A stretch of 64,000 nucleotides of DNA from Erythrobacter sp. 3-20A1M (GTDB lineage Bacteria > Pseudomonadota > Alphaproteobacteria > Sphingomonadales > Sphingomonadaceae), in the NCBI RefSeq assembly GCF_018636735.1, contig NZ_CP045200.1, positions 2,572,001-2,636,000 on the forward strand. Reading direction: 5' to 3'. The notes under the pieces are model-generated. The model had not been told where the DNA came from, searched no databases, and saw nothing but the letters and a program-made list of their open reading frames with translations. Every line of letters starts with the position of its first letter. Positions within the stretch are counted from its first letter, which is position 1. Below are positions 44,760 through 54,050 of the stretch, in pieces. Position numbers and translations under genes: made by a program.

Positions 44760-46049
44760 TCACACTCGCCCATTCACGACAAGCCGTGGCGCATCTGCGC
44801 GCAGGGGATCACTGGAGCCGGCCTGCGAAAAGGATGTCTGTGGTTGGGCCTCAAAGTGGGGTTCCGCTTGTTGTAGCGGGATGGGCCGATTCGCAACATC
44901 GCCAATTATCATTGCATAACGTTGCGCCACCGCCGACCAGGTCATTGTGCGGCCGAGCGCAAAGGCGCGTGCCTCGGTCTGGCGCCGCAAGCTGAAGTCC
45001 GACAGGAGGCGGCCGACGGCACCGGCCATCGCCTGCGGGTCGCTGAACGGCACCAGCATGCCGCGGCCGTCCGCCAGCAACTCCTGCGCATGCCAATAGG
45101 GAGTCGAGACGACCGGCTTTCCCAGGCCAACGGCATAGGCAAGCGTGCCAGAGCAAATCTGCGCCTCGTTAAGATAGGGCGTGACATAGATATCGCAGGC
45201 TGCGAGCAGCTGCAGCAGATCGGGCAGATCGACATAGCGATCGACAAAATGGAGATGGCTGGCTACGCCGAACTCGTCCGCCAGTTTGCGAAGACTGTCG
45301 CGATAGCGCTCCCCCTCGCTCGCGCGCAGGTGCGGGTGGGTCGCGCCGACGACCGCATAGAGAAGGTCGGGATTGGTCCGGACCAGTTGCGGCAGCGCGG
45401 CGATCATCGTCTCGATCCCTTTCCCCGGTGAAAGCAGGCCGAACGTCATGGCAACCGAGCGCCCGCCGAAGCCAAGCGCGTGCTTCGCGCGCTCTGAATC
45501 GGACAGAGCAAGGTCGGGAATACCATGCGGCACAACAGCAATCTGGTCTGCCGGTGCAGCATAGATCTGTTCCAGCATCTCACGGCCCTTTTCGGCCATC
45601 ACGACGAGACGGGCCGAATGCCGAATCAGTTCGGCCATGACCCGTCGCTGATCGTCATCCGGTGTGCTCAGAACTGTATGCAAGATGGTGACCAGAGGTT
45701 TGCGAAGCTGGCGCAGGAAGCTCGCGAGATAGGATCCCGCCGGACCGCCATAAAGCCCGAATTCGTGCTGCAGGAGAACTGCATCGACAAGCGAGGAGTT
45801 CAGATACTCGGCGGCGTCGGTGTACGTCCGGGCATTTTGCTGTTCAATTTCCAGACCAACTTCCGCAGGGTAATCATACGCTCCAGCTTGATCGGTGACC
45901 GCAATCATCCTGCAACCCATTTTGGGCAAACCGTGCACGATCGCGCCGCGCAAATCCTGTGAGAAGGCGGCAATTCCGCATTGCCGGGGCACATAGCTGC
46001 CGACCATGGCGATCTGAGGGCTGGCATTCACGACGTTGACTGGATGCAT
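44760..46049 (-). CDS. Glycosyltransferase family 4
   Basis: 429 residues from ATG 46049; the frame is open to 46556 but the added part lies over promoter DNA. The N-terminal Rossmann half has IAMVGSYVPRQCGIAAFSQD and LLQHEFGLYGGPAGSYLASF. The C-terminal donor half has VVPHGIPDLAL, FGLLSPGKGIETMIAALPQL and PYLNEAQICSGTLAYAVGLG with the catalytic-site Glu. It transfers a sugar, probably mannose-type, from a nucleotide donor in the cytoplasm. Relatives usually lie beside the barrel protein found here at 29356 and the GH130 gene found at 49741. Driven by the ECF-type promoter at 46135. Confidence 0.86.
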   Translation of the reverse strand: MHPVNVVNASPQIAMVGSYVPRQCGIAAFSQDLRGAIVHGLPKMGCRMIAVTDQAGAYDYPAEVGLEIEQQNARTYTDAAEYLNSSLVDAVLLQHEFGLYGGPAGSYLASFLRQLRKPLVTILHTVLSTPDDDQRRVMAELIRHSARLVVMAEKGREMLEQIYAAPADQIAVVPHGIPDLALSDSERAKHALGFGGRSVAMTFGLLSPGKGIETMIAALPQLVRTNPDLLYAVVGATHPHLRASEGERYRDSLRKLADEFGVASHLHFVDRYVDLPDLLQLLAACDIYVTPYLNEAQICSGTLAYAVGLGKPVVSTPYWHAQELLADGRGMLVPFSDPQAMAGAVGRLLSDFSLRRQTEARAFALGRTMTWSAVAQRYAMIIGDVANRPIPLQQAEPHFEAQPQTSFSQAGSSDPLRADAPRLVVNGRV

Positions 46050-46134
46050 GGTGGATTCTTCACTCGGTCTGTGTGGTAGGACGAGGCGGTTGCCGATGCT
46101 CTCGGGCAAGGTTCGTCCCCTGGATATTGACAAG

Positions 46135-46160
46135 GACGCGGAGTGAGACTTTTCCTTACG
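46135..46160 (-). promoter_or_regulatory. ECF-type promoter of glycosyltransferase
   Basis: On the minus strand it reads CGTAAG, 16 bases, CGTC. First base differs from consensus. Divergent from the cardiolipin synthase promoter. Confidence 0.65.
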
Positions 46161-46166
46161 AAAAGC

Positions 46167-46194
46167 GCGCGCCGCGCGCCGCGCGCCGCGCGCC
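46167..46194. repeat. Four tandem copies of GCGCGCC
   Basis: A 7-base unit repeated four times without change, placed exactly between the -35 elements of the two divergent ECF-type promoters. Its length could set promoter spacing or local DNA structure. Confidence 0.85.
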
Positions 46195-46204
46195 GTATGA
46201 CAAC

Positions 46205-46230
46205 TGTAAGAAGTCGCGCATCGAATCGTC
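46205..46230 (+). promoter_or_regulatory. ECF-type promoter of cardiolipin synthase
   Basis: TGTAAG, 16 bases, CGTC. Perfect match, 307 bases before the cls start. The 300 bases between show no supportable gene. Confidence 0.7.
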
Positions 46231-46536
46231 CCTGTGGGCGTTTGATAGGCGGTCCAGAATGGGATGCTATTCATCCGGAGTGCGCATGGCCCGGTAGCGT
46301 GGGATCCGAGATGCAAACAACACGGAGCTGCCAATTTCTCCGAATACCGACTGCCCGGCACGGGACGCCCCCCACTCCTCCATCCCGTGCACGGGGAAGG
46401 GCGGCACGTCCAAATCCTGGCGTGTCGCCCTTTCATCTGTCGTCCTTGCGGAACTGGCGCCAATGGGCATTCTCGTTGACGGTGGCAGGTTCTGGGATGG
46501 CCGGATCGGCTGCACTGATAGTGCGGCCGGCCCGGC

Positions 46537-47967
46537 ATGAACCTGACAGATCCCATTCCGCTCGCTTACCTGACGCTGGAGTGGACGATCCGCCTTGTCA
46601 TGCTCGTGACTGTCACATCACGGCGCTCGCCGGAGGAAGCTCGCACCTGGCTTCTGTTCGCTCTCTTTCTTCCGATCCCGACGTTTTTATTTTATCTTAT
46701 CGCCGGCCAACCGAAGGCACCGCGCTGGCGTCGGCGGCGGTTCGCCGAGGGGCAAATCCTGCTTGCGCGCGCGGCCCGGCAAATCGTCCATTCGCGCCAT
46801 TGCCTGCGGCCGGCGGTGTCGGGTCATCTGGAATCAGCCACGCGCTTCGTCGAAAGCCTCAGTCGATTTCCGGTGCTGGGCGGAAATGCAATCCATTTTC
46901 TACCTGATTACGAAGGGGTAATCGATCGGCTTGTTGAGGATATCGAACAGGCAAGCGATCATGTTCATCTGACGACCTATATTTTTGCGGATGACGCAAG
47001 TGGCGACCGGATTATGTCGGCGCTGCTGCATGCCGCGAAGCGCGGGATCGATTGCCGCGTGCTGATCGATGCGATGGGTTCGTTTTCCTGGGCATCTTCC
47101 GTCACGCGCAGACTGAGGTCGGGAGGTGTCGCGGTCGCTCGCGCGTTCCCCGTCGCATTTCCAGGTTTGGGCAAGGTGCGTGCGGATATTCGCAATCATC
47201 GCAAGATCGTCGTGATCGACGGGCAGGTGGGCTACATCGGTTCGCAGAATGTTATCGACAAGAAGGCGTCCTCGGGCCTGATCAACAAGGAACTTGTCCT
47301 GCGCGTCGAAGGGCCGATCGTGCTCGAATTGCAAGCGGTCTTTACCGCCGACTGGTTTCTCGAACGAGGGGAGGTGCTCGACCGGAGCCAATTTTTTCCA
47401 CATGGGCGCGCCAAGGGCAAATACGCCGCTCAGCTTCTGGCGAGCGGTCCGGAATATCCCCTGGCGGGCGCAGGTCCGTTAGTGGTTGCCCTGGTTCATG
47501 GCGCGCGGCGCAGTGTCACTTTGACGACCCCATATTTCATTCCGGATGAATCGCTTCTCCAGGCTCTGAAAACAGCCGCGATGCGCGGGGTCGAAGTGCG
47601 GATCATTCTTTCGCATGCTAGCGATTCCTGGCTCGTAGGCTTGGCGCAGCGATCCTATTATGGAGAATTTCTGAGCGCCGGGGTCGCGATCTATCTTTAC
47701 CGCGAGGGGCTGCTGCATGCCAAACACATCAGTATTGACGACGAAATCGTCCTCATCGGATCGCTCAATCTCGACATGCGCTCCTTTTATCTCAATGCCG
47801 AGGCCAGCCTAGTTTGCTACGATCGAGAGATTGCTGTCGATCTCAGGATGGAACAGCAGCGCAATCTGGCCGTTAGCGATACGCTCAGCCTGGAGGCTTG
47901 GAGGAGGCGGTCCTTCCTCGCGACCTTGGCGCAGAACATTGCGCGGCTCTTCGGCCCTCTCCTTTGA
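46537..47967 (+). CDS. cls: Cardiolipin synthase (ClsA type)
   Basis: 476 residues. It condenses two phosphatidylglycerols (or PG with PE). Two N-terminal membrane helices (about residues 10-30 and 38-58) are followed by two phospholipase-D HKD motifs: NHRKIVVIDGQVGYIGSQN near residue 220 and LHAKHISIDDEIVLIGSLN near 393, each with the downstream Asp and Gly-Ser. Length and domain order are normal. It has its own perfect ECF-type promoter and is one of three lipid-modifying enzymes in the regulon. Confidence 0.94.
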   Translation: MNLTDPIPLAYLTLEWTIRLVMLVTVTSRRSPEEARTWLLFALFLPIPTFLFYLIAGQPKAPRWRRRRFAEGQILLARAARQIVHSRHCLRPAVSGHLESATRFVESLSRFPVLGGNAIHFLPDYEGVIDRLVEDIEQASDHVHLTTYIFADDASGDRIMSALLHAAKRGIDCRVLIDAMGSFSWASSVTRRLRSGGVAVARAFPVAFPGLGKVRADIRNHRKIVVIDGQVGYIGSQNVIDKKASSGLINKELVLRVEGPIVLELQAVFTADWFLERGEVLDRSQFFPHGRAKGKYAAQLLASGPEYPLAGAGPLVVALVHGARRSVTLTTPYFIPDESLLQALKTAAMRGVEVRIILSHASDSWLVGLAQRSYYGEFLSAGVAIYLYREGLLHAKHISIDDEIVLIGSLNLDMRSFYLNAEASLVCYDREIAVDLRMEQQRNLAVSDTLSLEAWRRRSFLATLAQNIARLFGPLL

Positions 47968-48357
47968 ACGCTTCACCACCCCCGCGCGGAGCATTGGCGG
48001 AGCTTCCTCGGCAGTGATTGCTCGTAATTAGCCTTGTCGATCAGGGTGCGCGCAGCCAGTATGCGGAGCGCAGAGCTTGTCGCTTACCGAAGTCTGCGAG
48101 CGCATCCTGGATCCGGCATGCTTGCCCGGCTTGCCCGTCCTGGGAGGTCGAATATTGCCGACAGCGCCAAACGCTCGCGGGTTGCGCGCCCCTTTCAGCG
48201 CGGTCGCCTCGGCGAAGAAAGCGCCCACATCGCACCAATTCTCAATGCCTGAAAATCGCCGCGCACGCGGCGACCGCATTCAATCTGCCATTCCCGGATA
48301 ATGACTGGCCGTCCAGGCGCACCGGCCTTGAAGCCATACTACCTTGGAGCGATGTCC
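47968..48357. other. Intergenic region between cls and cfa
   Basis: No gene recognised. The right end leads into the ECF-type promoter of the CFA synthase gene. Confidence 0.5.
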
Positions 48358-48383
48358 TGTAATAGATCGCCTTTGGCGGCGTC
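48358..48383 (+). promoter_or_regulatory. ECF-type promoter of cfa-GH130
   Basis: TGTAAT, 16 bases, CGTC. Perfect match, 33 bases before the cfa start. Confidence 0.76.
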
Positions 48384-48416
48384 TTTCGAAAGTCATCCAG
48401 CAAGGTGGGAGCCGAA

Positions 48417-49744
48417 ATGCGCAAATCCAAACAAGTCCATGCCGTACTTGGCCGGCGTTTGCTCACGATTCTGGCTCCGTTGCTTCGACGGCTCGTCAAA
48501 CGGGGCGAACTCGTGCTGATCGACGCCGCGGGCAACCGGATGACTTTCGGCACGCCGCAGGATAGTCCGCGAGTGATCGTACGGCTGCACAGGCTTGACC
48601 TTCCGCTGCGCCTGCTCATCAATCCCTCGCTGACGCTTGGCGAAGCCTACATGAAGGGAGAATGGACGATCGAGGAAGGCACGCTGCGCGACTTCCTGTT
48701 TGTTGTCTCATCGAACCTGACGCGCTCGATGAAGCGCCTTTGGCGCGCCTGCGCGCGAAGCTGGGGCGTTTGGCGCATGTCCTGCGGCCCATCCGCAAGG
48801 CCAAGGCCAAAGCGAACGTTGCGCACCATTACGACCTTTCGAGCGGGCTCTATGAAATGTTCCTCGACGAGGATTGGCAATATTCCTGCGCCTATTTTGG
48901 CGAGGATTGTGACACGCTCGAAGACGCGCAGGCTGCCAAACGTTCGCACATTGCAAAGAAGCTCCTGCCCGAACCGAGGCACCGGGTCCTCGATATTGGT
49001 TGCGGGTGGGGCGGACTAGCGATCGAGCTGGCACAGAACTGCGATGCGCAGGTGACGGGGATCACCCTCTCGGAGGAACAGCATCGCCGCGCTGGGGTCC
49101 GCGCCCGCGAGCAGGGCGTCGATGATCGCGCAGCCTTCAAACTGGCCGATTACCGCGAAATCGACGAGCAATTCGATCGCATTGTGTCGGTGGGAATGTT
49201 TGAGCATGTCGGTGCGGCGAGCTTCGGTACCTTTTTCGAGGCGATCAAGCAGAACCTGGCGCCGCGCGGAATAGCCGTCGTACATTCGATCGGCCGCATG
49301 GAACCGCCTGGCGGGCGCGACCCGTGGATCGACAAGTACATCTTTCCGGACGGCTATGTTCCCGCCCTGTCGGAAACACTCGCGGCCATCGAGCGCAGCG
49401 GCCTTTGGGTGACCGATATCGAAATATTGCGCCTCCATTACGCAGAGACGCTGCGCCACTGGTACGAGAGATTCCAGGAGCGGCGCGCCGCGGCGCACGC
49501 ACTTTACGACGAACGCTTCTGTCGGATGTGGGAATATTATCTCGCTGCCTGTGAGATGATGTTCCGCAATGGAACCCTGATGGTGTTCCAGGTGCAGCTT
49601 GCCAAGGAGCGCGACGCCGTTCCCCTGACGCGCGACTATCTCTATTCCGATCGGCGGAAGGGGCATCCGCACTGGGCGGATGAGGCGCTCAACGAGCGCG
49701 TCGAAGCCGAAGCCGTCCCGTTGCGCGTGGGCGAATGCGTATGA
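48417..49744 (+). pseudogene. cfa: Cyclopropane-fatty-acyl-phospholipid synthase with a single-base frameshift
   Basis: The frame from ATG 48417 (GGGAG upstream) gives a normal CFA N-terminus (PSLTLGEAYMKGEWTIEEGT, then FLFVVSSNL) and loses similarity after about residue 105. The shifted frame resumes with LARLRAKLGRLAHVLRPIRK and then NVAHHYDLSSGLYEMFLDED, VLDIGCGWGGLAIELAQ, GITLSEEQ, the catalytic EHVGAASFGTFF region and RMWEYYLAACEMMFR. Total length is one base short of a whole number of codons, so one base appears lost near 48725-48745. The enzyme would use SAM to make cyclopropane fatty acids for stress-resistant membranes. A shorter product from an internal start is conceivable but would lack the N-terminal domain. 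Confidence 0.87.
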
Positions 49745-51078
49745 CGCGCAATCCATCATTAGCGACTGAATCGCGCGGCGCGCAGCTCGGGATCATGAAG
49801 CGGCTGCCGGTCGAATTGCATCCCGATGCATCGAGGGTCGTCATTCGGCCGTTCTTCCCGGCTGACGATCCCCTTGCCCTGACCGTGCCGGAACGCTCGC
49901 GGCTGCAGCGGATCGCAGACAGGGTGCTCTCGATGGAAAATGCAGCCGTCTCGGCCTACCTTGCGCAGACATTGCTTCCCTTCGTGGACCGCAGCTACTC
50001 CGTCGAGAAACTCTTGCTGGCACGCTTCGAGGAAATCAACGGCCGCATCATCGCGAAATGTTCCGCTACGCGCGAACAGGCGTTGCTCATCGGCGCGTTC
50101 TTTCAGCAGGAATACTCCTACGAGGCGGCGGCGCTTTTTAATCCGAGTGTCGTACCCCATCCCGATCAGTCGGGTATGCCACCAGGCAGCCTGCGCTTTG
50201 TGCTATCGTTGCGCGGCGTGGGGGAGGGGCATATTTCGTCCGTCACGTTCAGGACCGGCAGTTACAATGTCAAAACCGGACTCACCATTGATGCGCCGAG
50301 CCGCCAGGTCGTCGCGCACCGGCTCGAGCGGGATCCAAATCCATCCGCTAGCGATGGGAGCATCCGGATCGTCTGCAACGAAGGTGATGATCTTTCCGAA
50401 CGAGTTCTTTTCCCGGTTACGGCGCAGCAACGCAACGGCATCGAAGATTTGCGCCTGGTTCGCTTTGTCGAGGATGATCGCTCATCGCGCTATCTGGGCA
50501 GCTATACTGCCTATGACGGCCGGGCCATCGCGCCGGAACTTCTCACAACCGACGACTTCCGAACCTTCAATCTCCACAGAATGGAAGGACCGGGGGCGGT
50601 CAACAAGGGCCTCGCCTTTTTCCCGAGACGGATAGACGGGAAATACGCATTGCTGTGCCGCCACGACGACGAAAGCATCTGGCTGGCGCTCTCAGACAAT
50701 CTTCACCATTGGGGCGAAAGCGTCACTGTCCTCTCGCCGCGCTATCCCTGGGAGTTCATCAAGATCGGCAATTGCGGCTCGCCTATCGAACTGGACGAAG
50801 GCTGGCTCGTGATCACTCATGGCGTCGGTGCAGTACGAAACTACGCCATTGGTGCGTGCCTGCTCGACAAGAAAGATCCCTCCAGACTTCTGGCGCGCAC
50901 CCCCGAACCGCTGTTGCGTGCCCAAGCGGATGAACGTTCAGGCTATGTGCCCAATGTTGTCTATAGCTGCGGCAGCCTGGTGCATGACGGGGTGCTTCTT
51001 CTTCCCTACGCAATTGCGGATAGTTACACGACATTTGCCACCGTCCCCATCGACCGGCTACTTGCCACTATGGAGTGA
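49741..51078 (+). CDS. Glycoside hydrolase family 130 protein (mannoside phosphorylase-like)
   Basis: 445 residues starting at ATG 49741, overlapping the cfa stop by 4 bases (ATGA). GH130 enzymes are mostly beta-1,4- or beta-1,2-mannoside phosphorylases with a five-bladed propeller. Seen: VVIRPFFPADDPLA, FFQQEYSYEAAALFNPSVVP, EDLRLVRFVEDD, YTAYDGRAIAPELLTT, KGLAFFPRRIDGKYALL, GNCGSPIELDEGWLVITHGVG and YSCGSLVHDGVLLLPYAIAD. It is probably involved in mannose-containing glycan turnover with GT4, ManA and the HAD-IIB protein. Confidence 0.86.
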   Translation: MTRNPSLATESRGAQLGIMKRLPVELHPDASRVVIRPFFPADDPLALTVPERSRLQRIADRVLSMENAAVSAYLAQTLLPFVDRSYSVEKLLLARFEEINGRIIAKCSATREQALLIGAFFQQEYSYEAAALFNPSVVPHPDQSGMPPGSLRFVLSLRGVGEGHISSVTFRTGSYNVKTGLTIDAPSRQVVAHRLERDPNPSASDGSIRIVCNEGDDLSERVLFPVTAQQRNGIEDLRLVRFVEDDRSSRYLGSYTAYDGRAIAPELLTTDDFRTFNLHRMEGPGAVNKGLAFFPRRIDGKYALLCRHDDESIWLALSDNLHHWGESVTVLSPRYPWEFIKIGNCGSPIELDEGWLVITHGVGAVRNYAIGACLLDKKDPSRLLARTPEPLLRAQADERSGYVPNVVYSCGSLVHDGVLLLPYAIADSYTTFATVPIDRLLATME

Positions 51079-51200
51079 GGGCAGGTTTTTTGGTATTGGT
51101 TGGCGCTGAGCGCAGGACAAGCGGTGGATTCCAGACGATCGAATTTGGGCCAGCAGCGTGCTGCTGCACCGCGGATGCGGTTTGCGCGTACCCAAAGAGG

Positions 51201-51217
51201 ACCCCCAATGTGGGGGT
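51201..51217. promoter_or_regulatory. G/C-tract palindrome upstream of the EamA transporter
   Basis: ACCCCCA-ATG-TGGGGGT is a perfect 7-base inverted repeat 22 bases before the transporter start. With no T-run it looks more like an operator, similar in style to CsoR-family sites, or a translational hairpin. Confidence 0.4.
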
Positions 51218-51238
51218 AGCTCTGTATCCTGTGCGGCG

Positions 51239-52189
51239 ATGCAATACCCTGAACACCGTCCGGTCGATGACGCTTTGATTCCGCCGAGGCTGTCTGCCAT
51301 TCTCGTGATGGTCCTTTGGGCCTCATGCTACCCGCTGATCACGATCGGGCTCGATTTCGCCCCGCATCTGACCTTCGCAAGTCTTCGCGCCGTTACGGCA
51401 GGGTCGGCGCTGCTTCTGGTCGCGCTTTGCCTGGGCAAACCCTTCCCGAAAGACAGGGCGGAGTGGGGGTGGATCGCGCTTGCAGGACTTGGCATGACCG
51501 GATTGGGTTACTTCGGGATGTTCCATGCAGCCGAATTTGTCGCTCCCGGCCTGGCGACCGTCGTGGCCAATACCCAACCCATCTTCGCCGCGGTACTCGC
51601 ATACGGCCTGATCGGGGAACGCCTTGCGTTGCGCGGATGGACCGGCCTGCTGATCGGCTTTCTTGGCGTCATCATCGTCGCTGCCCCCCAGGTCTTCGCC
51701 GGCAACGAGCGCTCAACCGGACTTGGCCTGATGTACGTGCTCCTGGCCGCGCTCGGTGTTGCCGCTGGCAATGTCGCAATCAGGAAGCTTGCCAACCGGG
51801 TCGACGCGGCGATGGCGATGGGCCTTCAATTGCTGATCGGCGCCATTCCGCTGATGATAATCGCCGTGCTGACCGAACACCCACGTGCTGTCGTCTGGTC
51901 GCCGGGCTTCATAGTTTCGCTCGTAGGGCTTGCACTTCCAGGGACAGCACTCGCCTTCTGGCTGTGGCAAACGACTCTGCGCTCGATGCCTCTTTCAAAA
52001 GCGAACGTGTTCAGTTTTCTCGTGCCGTTTCTGGGCATTACGATCGGAGCCCTTTTCTTCGCCGAGCCGCTCACTCTCATGGTGATGATCGGCGTGGTCC
52101 TCGCCGGCATAGGCGTCTATCTAGGAACGAAAGCCGAGCCCGATAGAGAGCCGGTTCGTGATCAGGGTTCCGCATGCCGATCCAAGTGA
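51239..52189 (+). CDS. EamA/DMT-family transporter
   Basis: 316 residues with ten hydrophobic segments in two EamA repeats. The first repeat has MVLWASCYPLITIGLDFAPH and GMFHAAEFVAPGLATVVANT, with FAAVLAYGLIGERLALRGWT. The second ends FSFLVPFLGITIGALFFAEP. These are inner-membrane drug/metabolite exporters or carriers; the substrate cannot be predicted. Start ATG 51239 is the first consistent with the fold. A G/C-tract palindrome stands just upstream. No ECF-type promoter. Confidence 0.87.
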   Translation: MQYPEHRPVDDALIPPRLSAILVMVLWASCYPLITIGLDFAPHLTFASLRAVTAGSALLLVALCLGKPFPKDRAEWGWIALAGLGMTGLGYFGMFHAAEFVAPGLATVVANTQPIFAAVLAYGLIGERLALRGWTGLLIGFLGVIIVAAPQVFAGNERSTGLGLMYVLLAALGVAAGNVAIRKLANRVDAAMAMGLQLLIGAIPLMIIAVLTEHPRAVVWSPGFIVSLVGLALPGTALAFWLWQTTLRSMPLSKANVFSFLVPFLGITIGALFFAEPLTLMVMIGVVLAGIGVYLGTKAEPDREPVRDQGSACRSK

Positions 52190-52240
52190 AGTGGCTGGCA
52201 AGATTGATAATAGGGCACTGCGCTGCTCAATTCGGCTTAT

Positions 52241-53080
52241 TCAACGGGACGACACCCAGAGGCCCTCAGTCACCTTGCTGCCCGGATAGGCAACGAGCAG
52301 TTCGCCATTGTAGTCGAGGGAATGCTGCTCATCGGCCAGCCATGCCTGGCCCGGCTCCACGGGGGCATCACCTATACGTCCGTGTCCTGAAAGCGGTACA
52401 ATCCATGCCGCTGTGCCGGGCGCGAGTGTACCGGCGCGAGCGCCGCTCCATTGCTCGACCACGAATTTATGTCCTTCGGCGACTATCCGGCGAGCATCGG
52501 CAAGAACGTATGGTTGTGTGAGAGCCTGCCAGGGTTCGGGGCGTGCCACGCGCAGCGCTGCTTCCAAATGGAGGGCGCGCGGACGGCCATAATCGTACAT
52601 CCTGTAGGTAAGATCGACATTTTGCTGGATCTCGATGAGGGTAATTCCCGCACCGATCGCGTGGATGGTTCCTGCGGGCAGATAGTAGACGTCGCCGGGG
52701 CTCACCTCGCGCCAGTCAAGCATCGTCTCTATGGTTCCATCGAGCGCTGCGAGGCGCAGGGTGTCGATGGCGACAGCTGCCTTCAGCCCCAGGCCGATCT
52801 GCGCACCCGGCTCAGCCTTCAGGATCACCCAGCATTCGTCTTTGCCCCTCGGATGTCCGAGCGCTCGCGCTTCGGCATCGTCTGGATGGACCTGGACAGA
52901 GAGCCGCTCGCTCGTGAACAGGTATTTGACAAGAAGGGCGCCCGAGCGGTGGTCGGGTTCTTCGAACCAGATTTCACCGATCGGATCGTCGCCGCTTGCT
53001 GCCTGCGCAAATCCGAAGCCAGGCTGACGGCGACCCCAGACCTTGGCCACCGAGCGGGGAACGAGCTGGACAGGGGTCAT
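52241..53080 (-). CDS. manA: Mannose-6-phosphate isomerase, class I
   Basis: 279 residues, the short bacterial type. It interconverts fructose 6-phosphate and mannose 6-phosphate. Zinc and active-site pattern: LSVQVHPDDAEARALGHPRG, KDECWVILKAEPGA, SPGDVYYLPAGTIHAIGAGI and LIEIQQNVDLTYRMYDYGRP. AGGGAGG stands 9 bases before the ATG. It follows the universal stress protein gene by 87 bases and probably shares its ECF-type promoter at 54051. Confidence 0.9.
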   Translation of the reverse strand: MTPVQLVPRSVAKVWGRRQPGFGFAQAASGDDPIGEIWFEEPDHRSGALLVKYLFTSERLSVQVHPDDAEARALGHPRGKDECWVILKAEPGAQIGLGLKAAVAIDTLRLAALDGTIETMLDWREVSPGDVYYLPAGTIHAIGAGITLIEIQQNVDLTYRMYDYGRPRALHLEAALRVARPEPWQALTQPYVLADARRIVAEGHKFVVEQWSGARAGTLAPGTAAWIVPLSGHGRIGDAPVEPGQAWLADEQHSLDYNGELLVAYPGSKVTEGLWVSSR

Positions 53081-53167
53081 TGCCGACGCCTCCCTTGACT
53101 ACCCCTTGCTTGAGGGGCTGGTAAGGAGAAACCATGTGCATATCGCGGGGCCCGTACGCCGAACATA

Positions 53168-53983
53168 TCAGTGCGCGAGAATCAGCGGAACGGGGCTCGT
53201 CGTGATAAGATCCTGGGTGACGCCGCCCAGAAAAGTTTCGCGGAGTCGTGAATGGCCATAGGCACCGAGCACGATATATTTCGCTTCGAGACTCGCTGCG
53301 GCCGCAATGAGCGCATTGGCCACGGTGTCTCCGTCGAGCGGCCAATCATGACTTTCGGCGGTGACACCATATCGCGCCAGATAATTGCGGACATCGTCCA
53401 AAGAAGGTTTCTCCCCCTTCTCGCTGACACTTACGATATGCAATTTGGGCGCGGCGCGCAGAAGCGAACGGCTCTGCCGGATGGCGTTGGCAGCTTCTGG
53501 GGAGCCATTCCAGGCGATCATGGCAGCACTGCTGTTGGTAAAGCGTTGCCCGGCAGCCGGCACGAGTAGTACGGGCGATTGAACATGGAGCGCCACGTCG
53601 GCGGCGAGTGGCGCCCTGCGCGGGAGAATTGTTTCCTTCTCTTCGGGTTGGCTTAGAACGACGAGGTCGGCAAACTTCGCGTGTTCGATGATGGTCTGAG
53701 CCGCTGATCCCTCGGCGTGAAGCCATTGCCAATCGATTCCCTCCCGTTTGAGCGTATCTTCGATCCGCACCTGTTCAAGTTTCTCGTTTTGGCGAAAAGT
53801 CTCGAAGATGCCGGAAGGAACGTATGACCCTCCAAACGGATCGCCGACAAAGAAATACGCATCGAGAGGGGTTGCCTGCAAACAGATCAGCTGCCCGTTG
53901 TGGGCGCGAACGACTTCCATGGCAGCAGCTAACCGTGCACCCTGGCCAGGATCCTGGTTTATGTGGAGCAAAACCGACTTCAA
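53168..53983 (-). CDS. Tandem universal stress protein (UspA family)
   Basis: 271 residues from TTG 53983 (AGGA 7 bases upstream); an alternative TTG at 54007 lacks a ribosome site. Two Usp domains: the first starts SVLLHINQDPGQGARLAAAM and includes DLVVLSQPEEKE; the second ends with the ATP-binding-like VLGAYGHSRLRETFLGGVTQ and SPVPLILAH. Such double-Usp proteins accumulate under hypoxia or stationary phase. It is driven by a perfect ECF-type promoter; a weaker FNR-like half-box (TTGCGCTGGATCAA at 54013) lies beside it. Confidence 0.88.
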   Translation of the reverse strand: MKSVLLHINQDPGQGARLAAAMEVVRAHNGQLICLQATPLDAYFFVGDPFGGSYVPSGIFETFRQNEKLEQVRIEDTLKREGIDWQWLHAEGSAAQTIIEHAKFADLVVLSQPEEKETILPRRAPLAADVALHVQSPVLLVPAAGQRFTNSSAAMIAWNGSPEAANAIRQSRSLLRAAPKLHIVSVSEKGEKPSLDDVRNYLARYGVTAESHDWPLDGDTVANALIAAAASLEAKYIVLGAYGHSRLRETFLGGVTQDLITTSPVPLILAH

Positions 53984-54050
53984 CTGATCATCCTGGTCCG
54001 GTTGCAATCGAGCGCTTGCGCTGGATCAAAAAGCACTCATTGTTGTCTTT

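Noticed and set aside
54013-54026. TTGCGCTGGATCAA as an FNR box for the universal stress protein
   Set aside because: Two mismatches in one half-site, and it lies downstream of a perfect sigma promoter; kept only as a remark.
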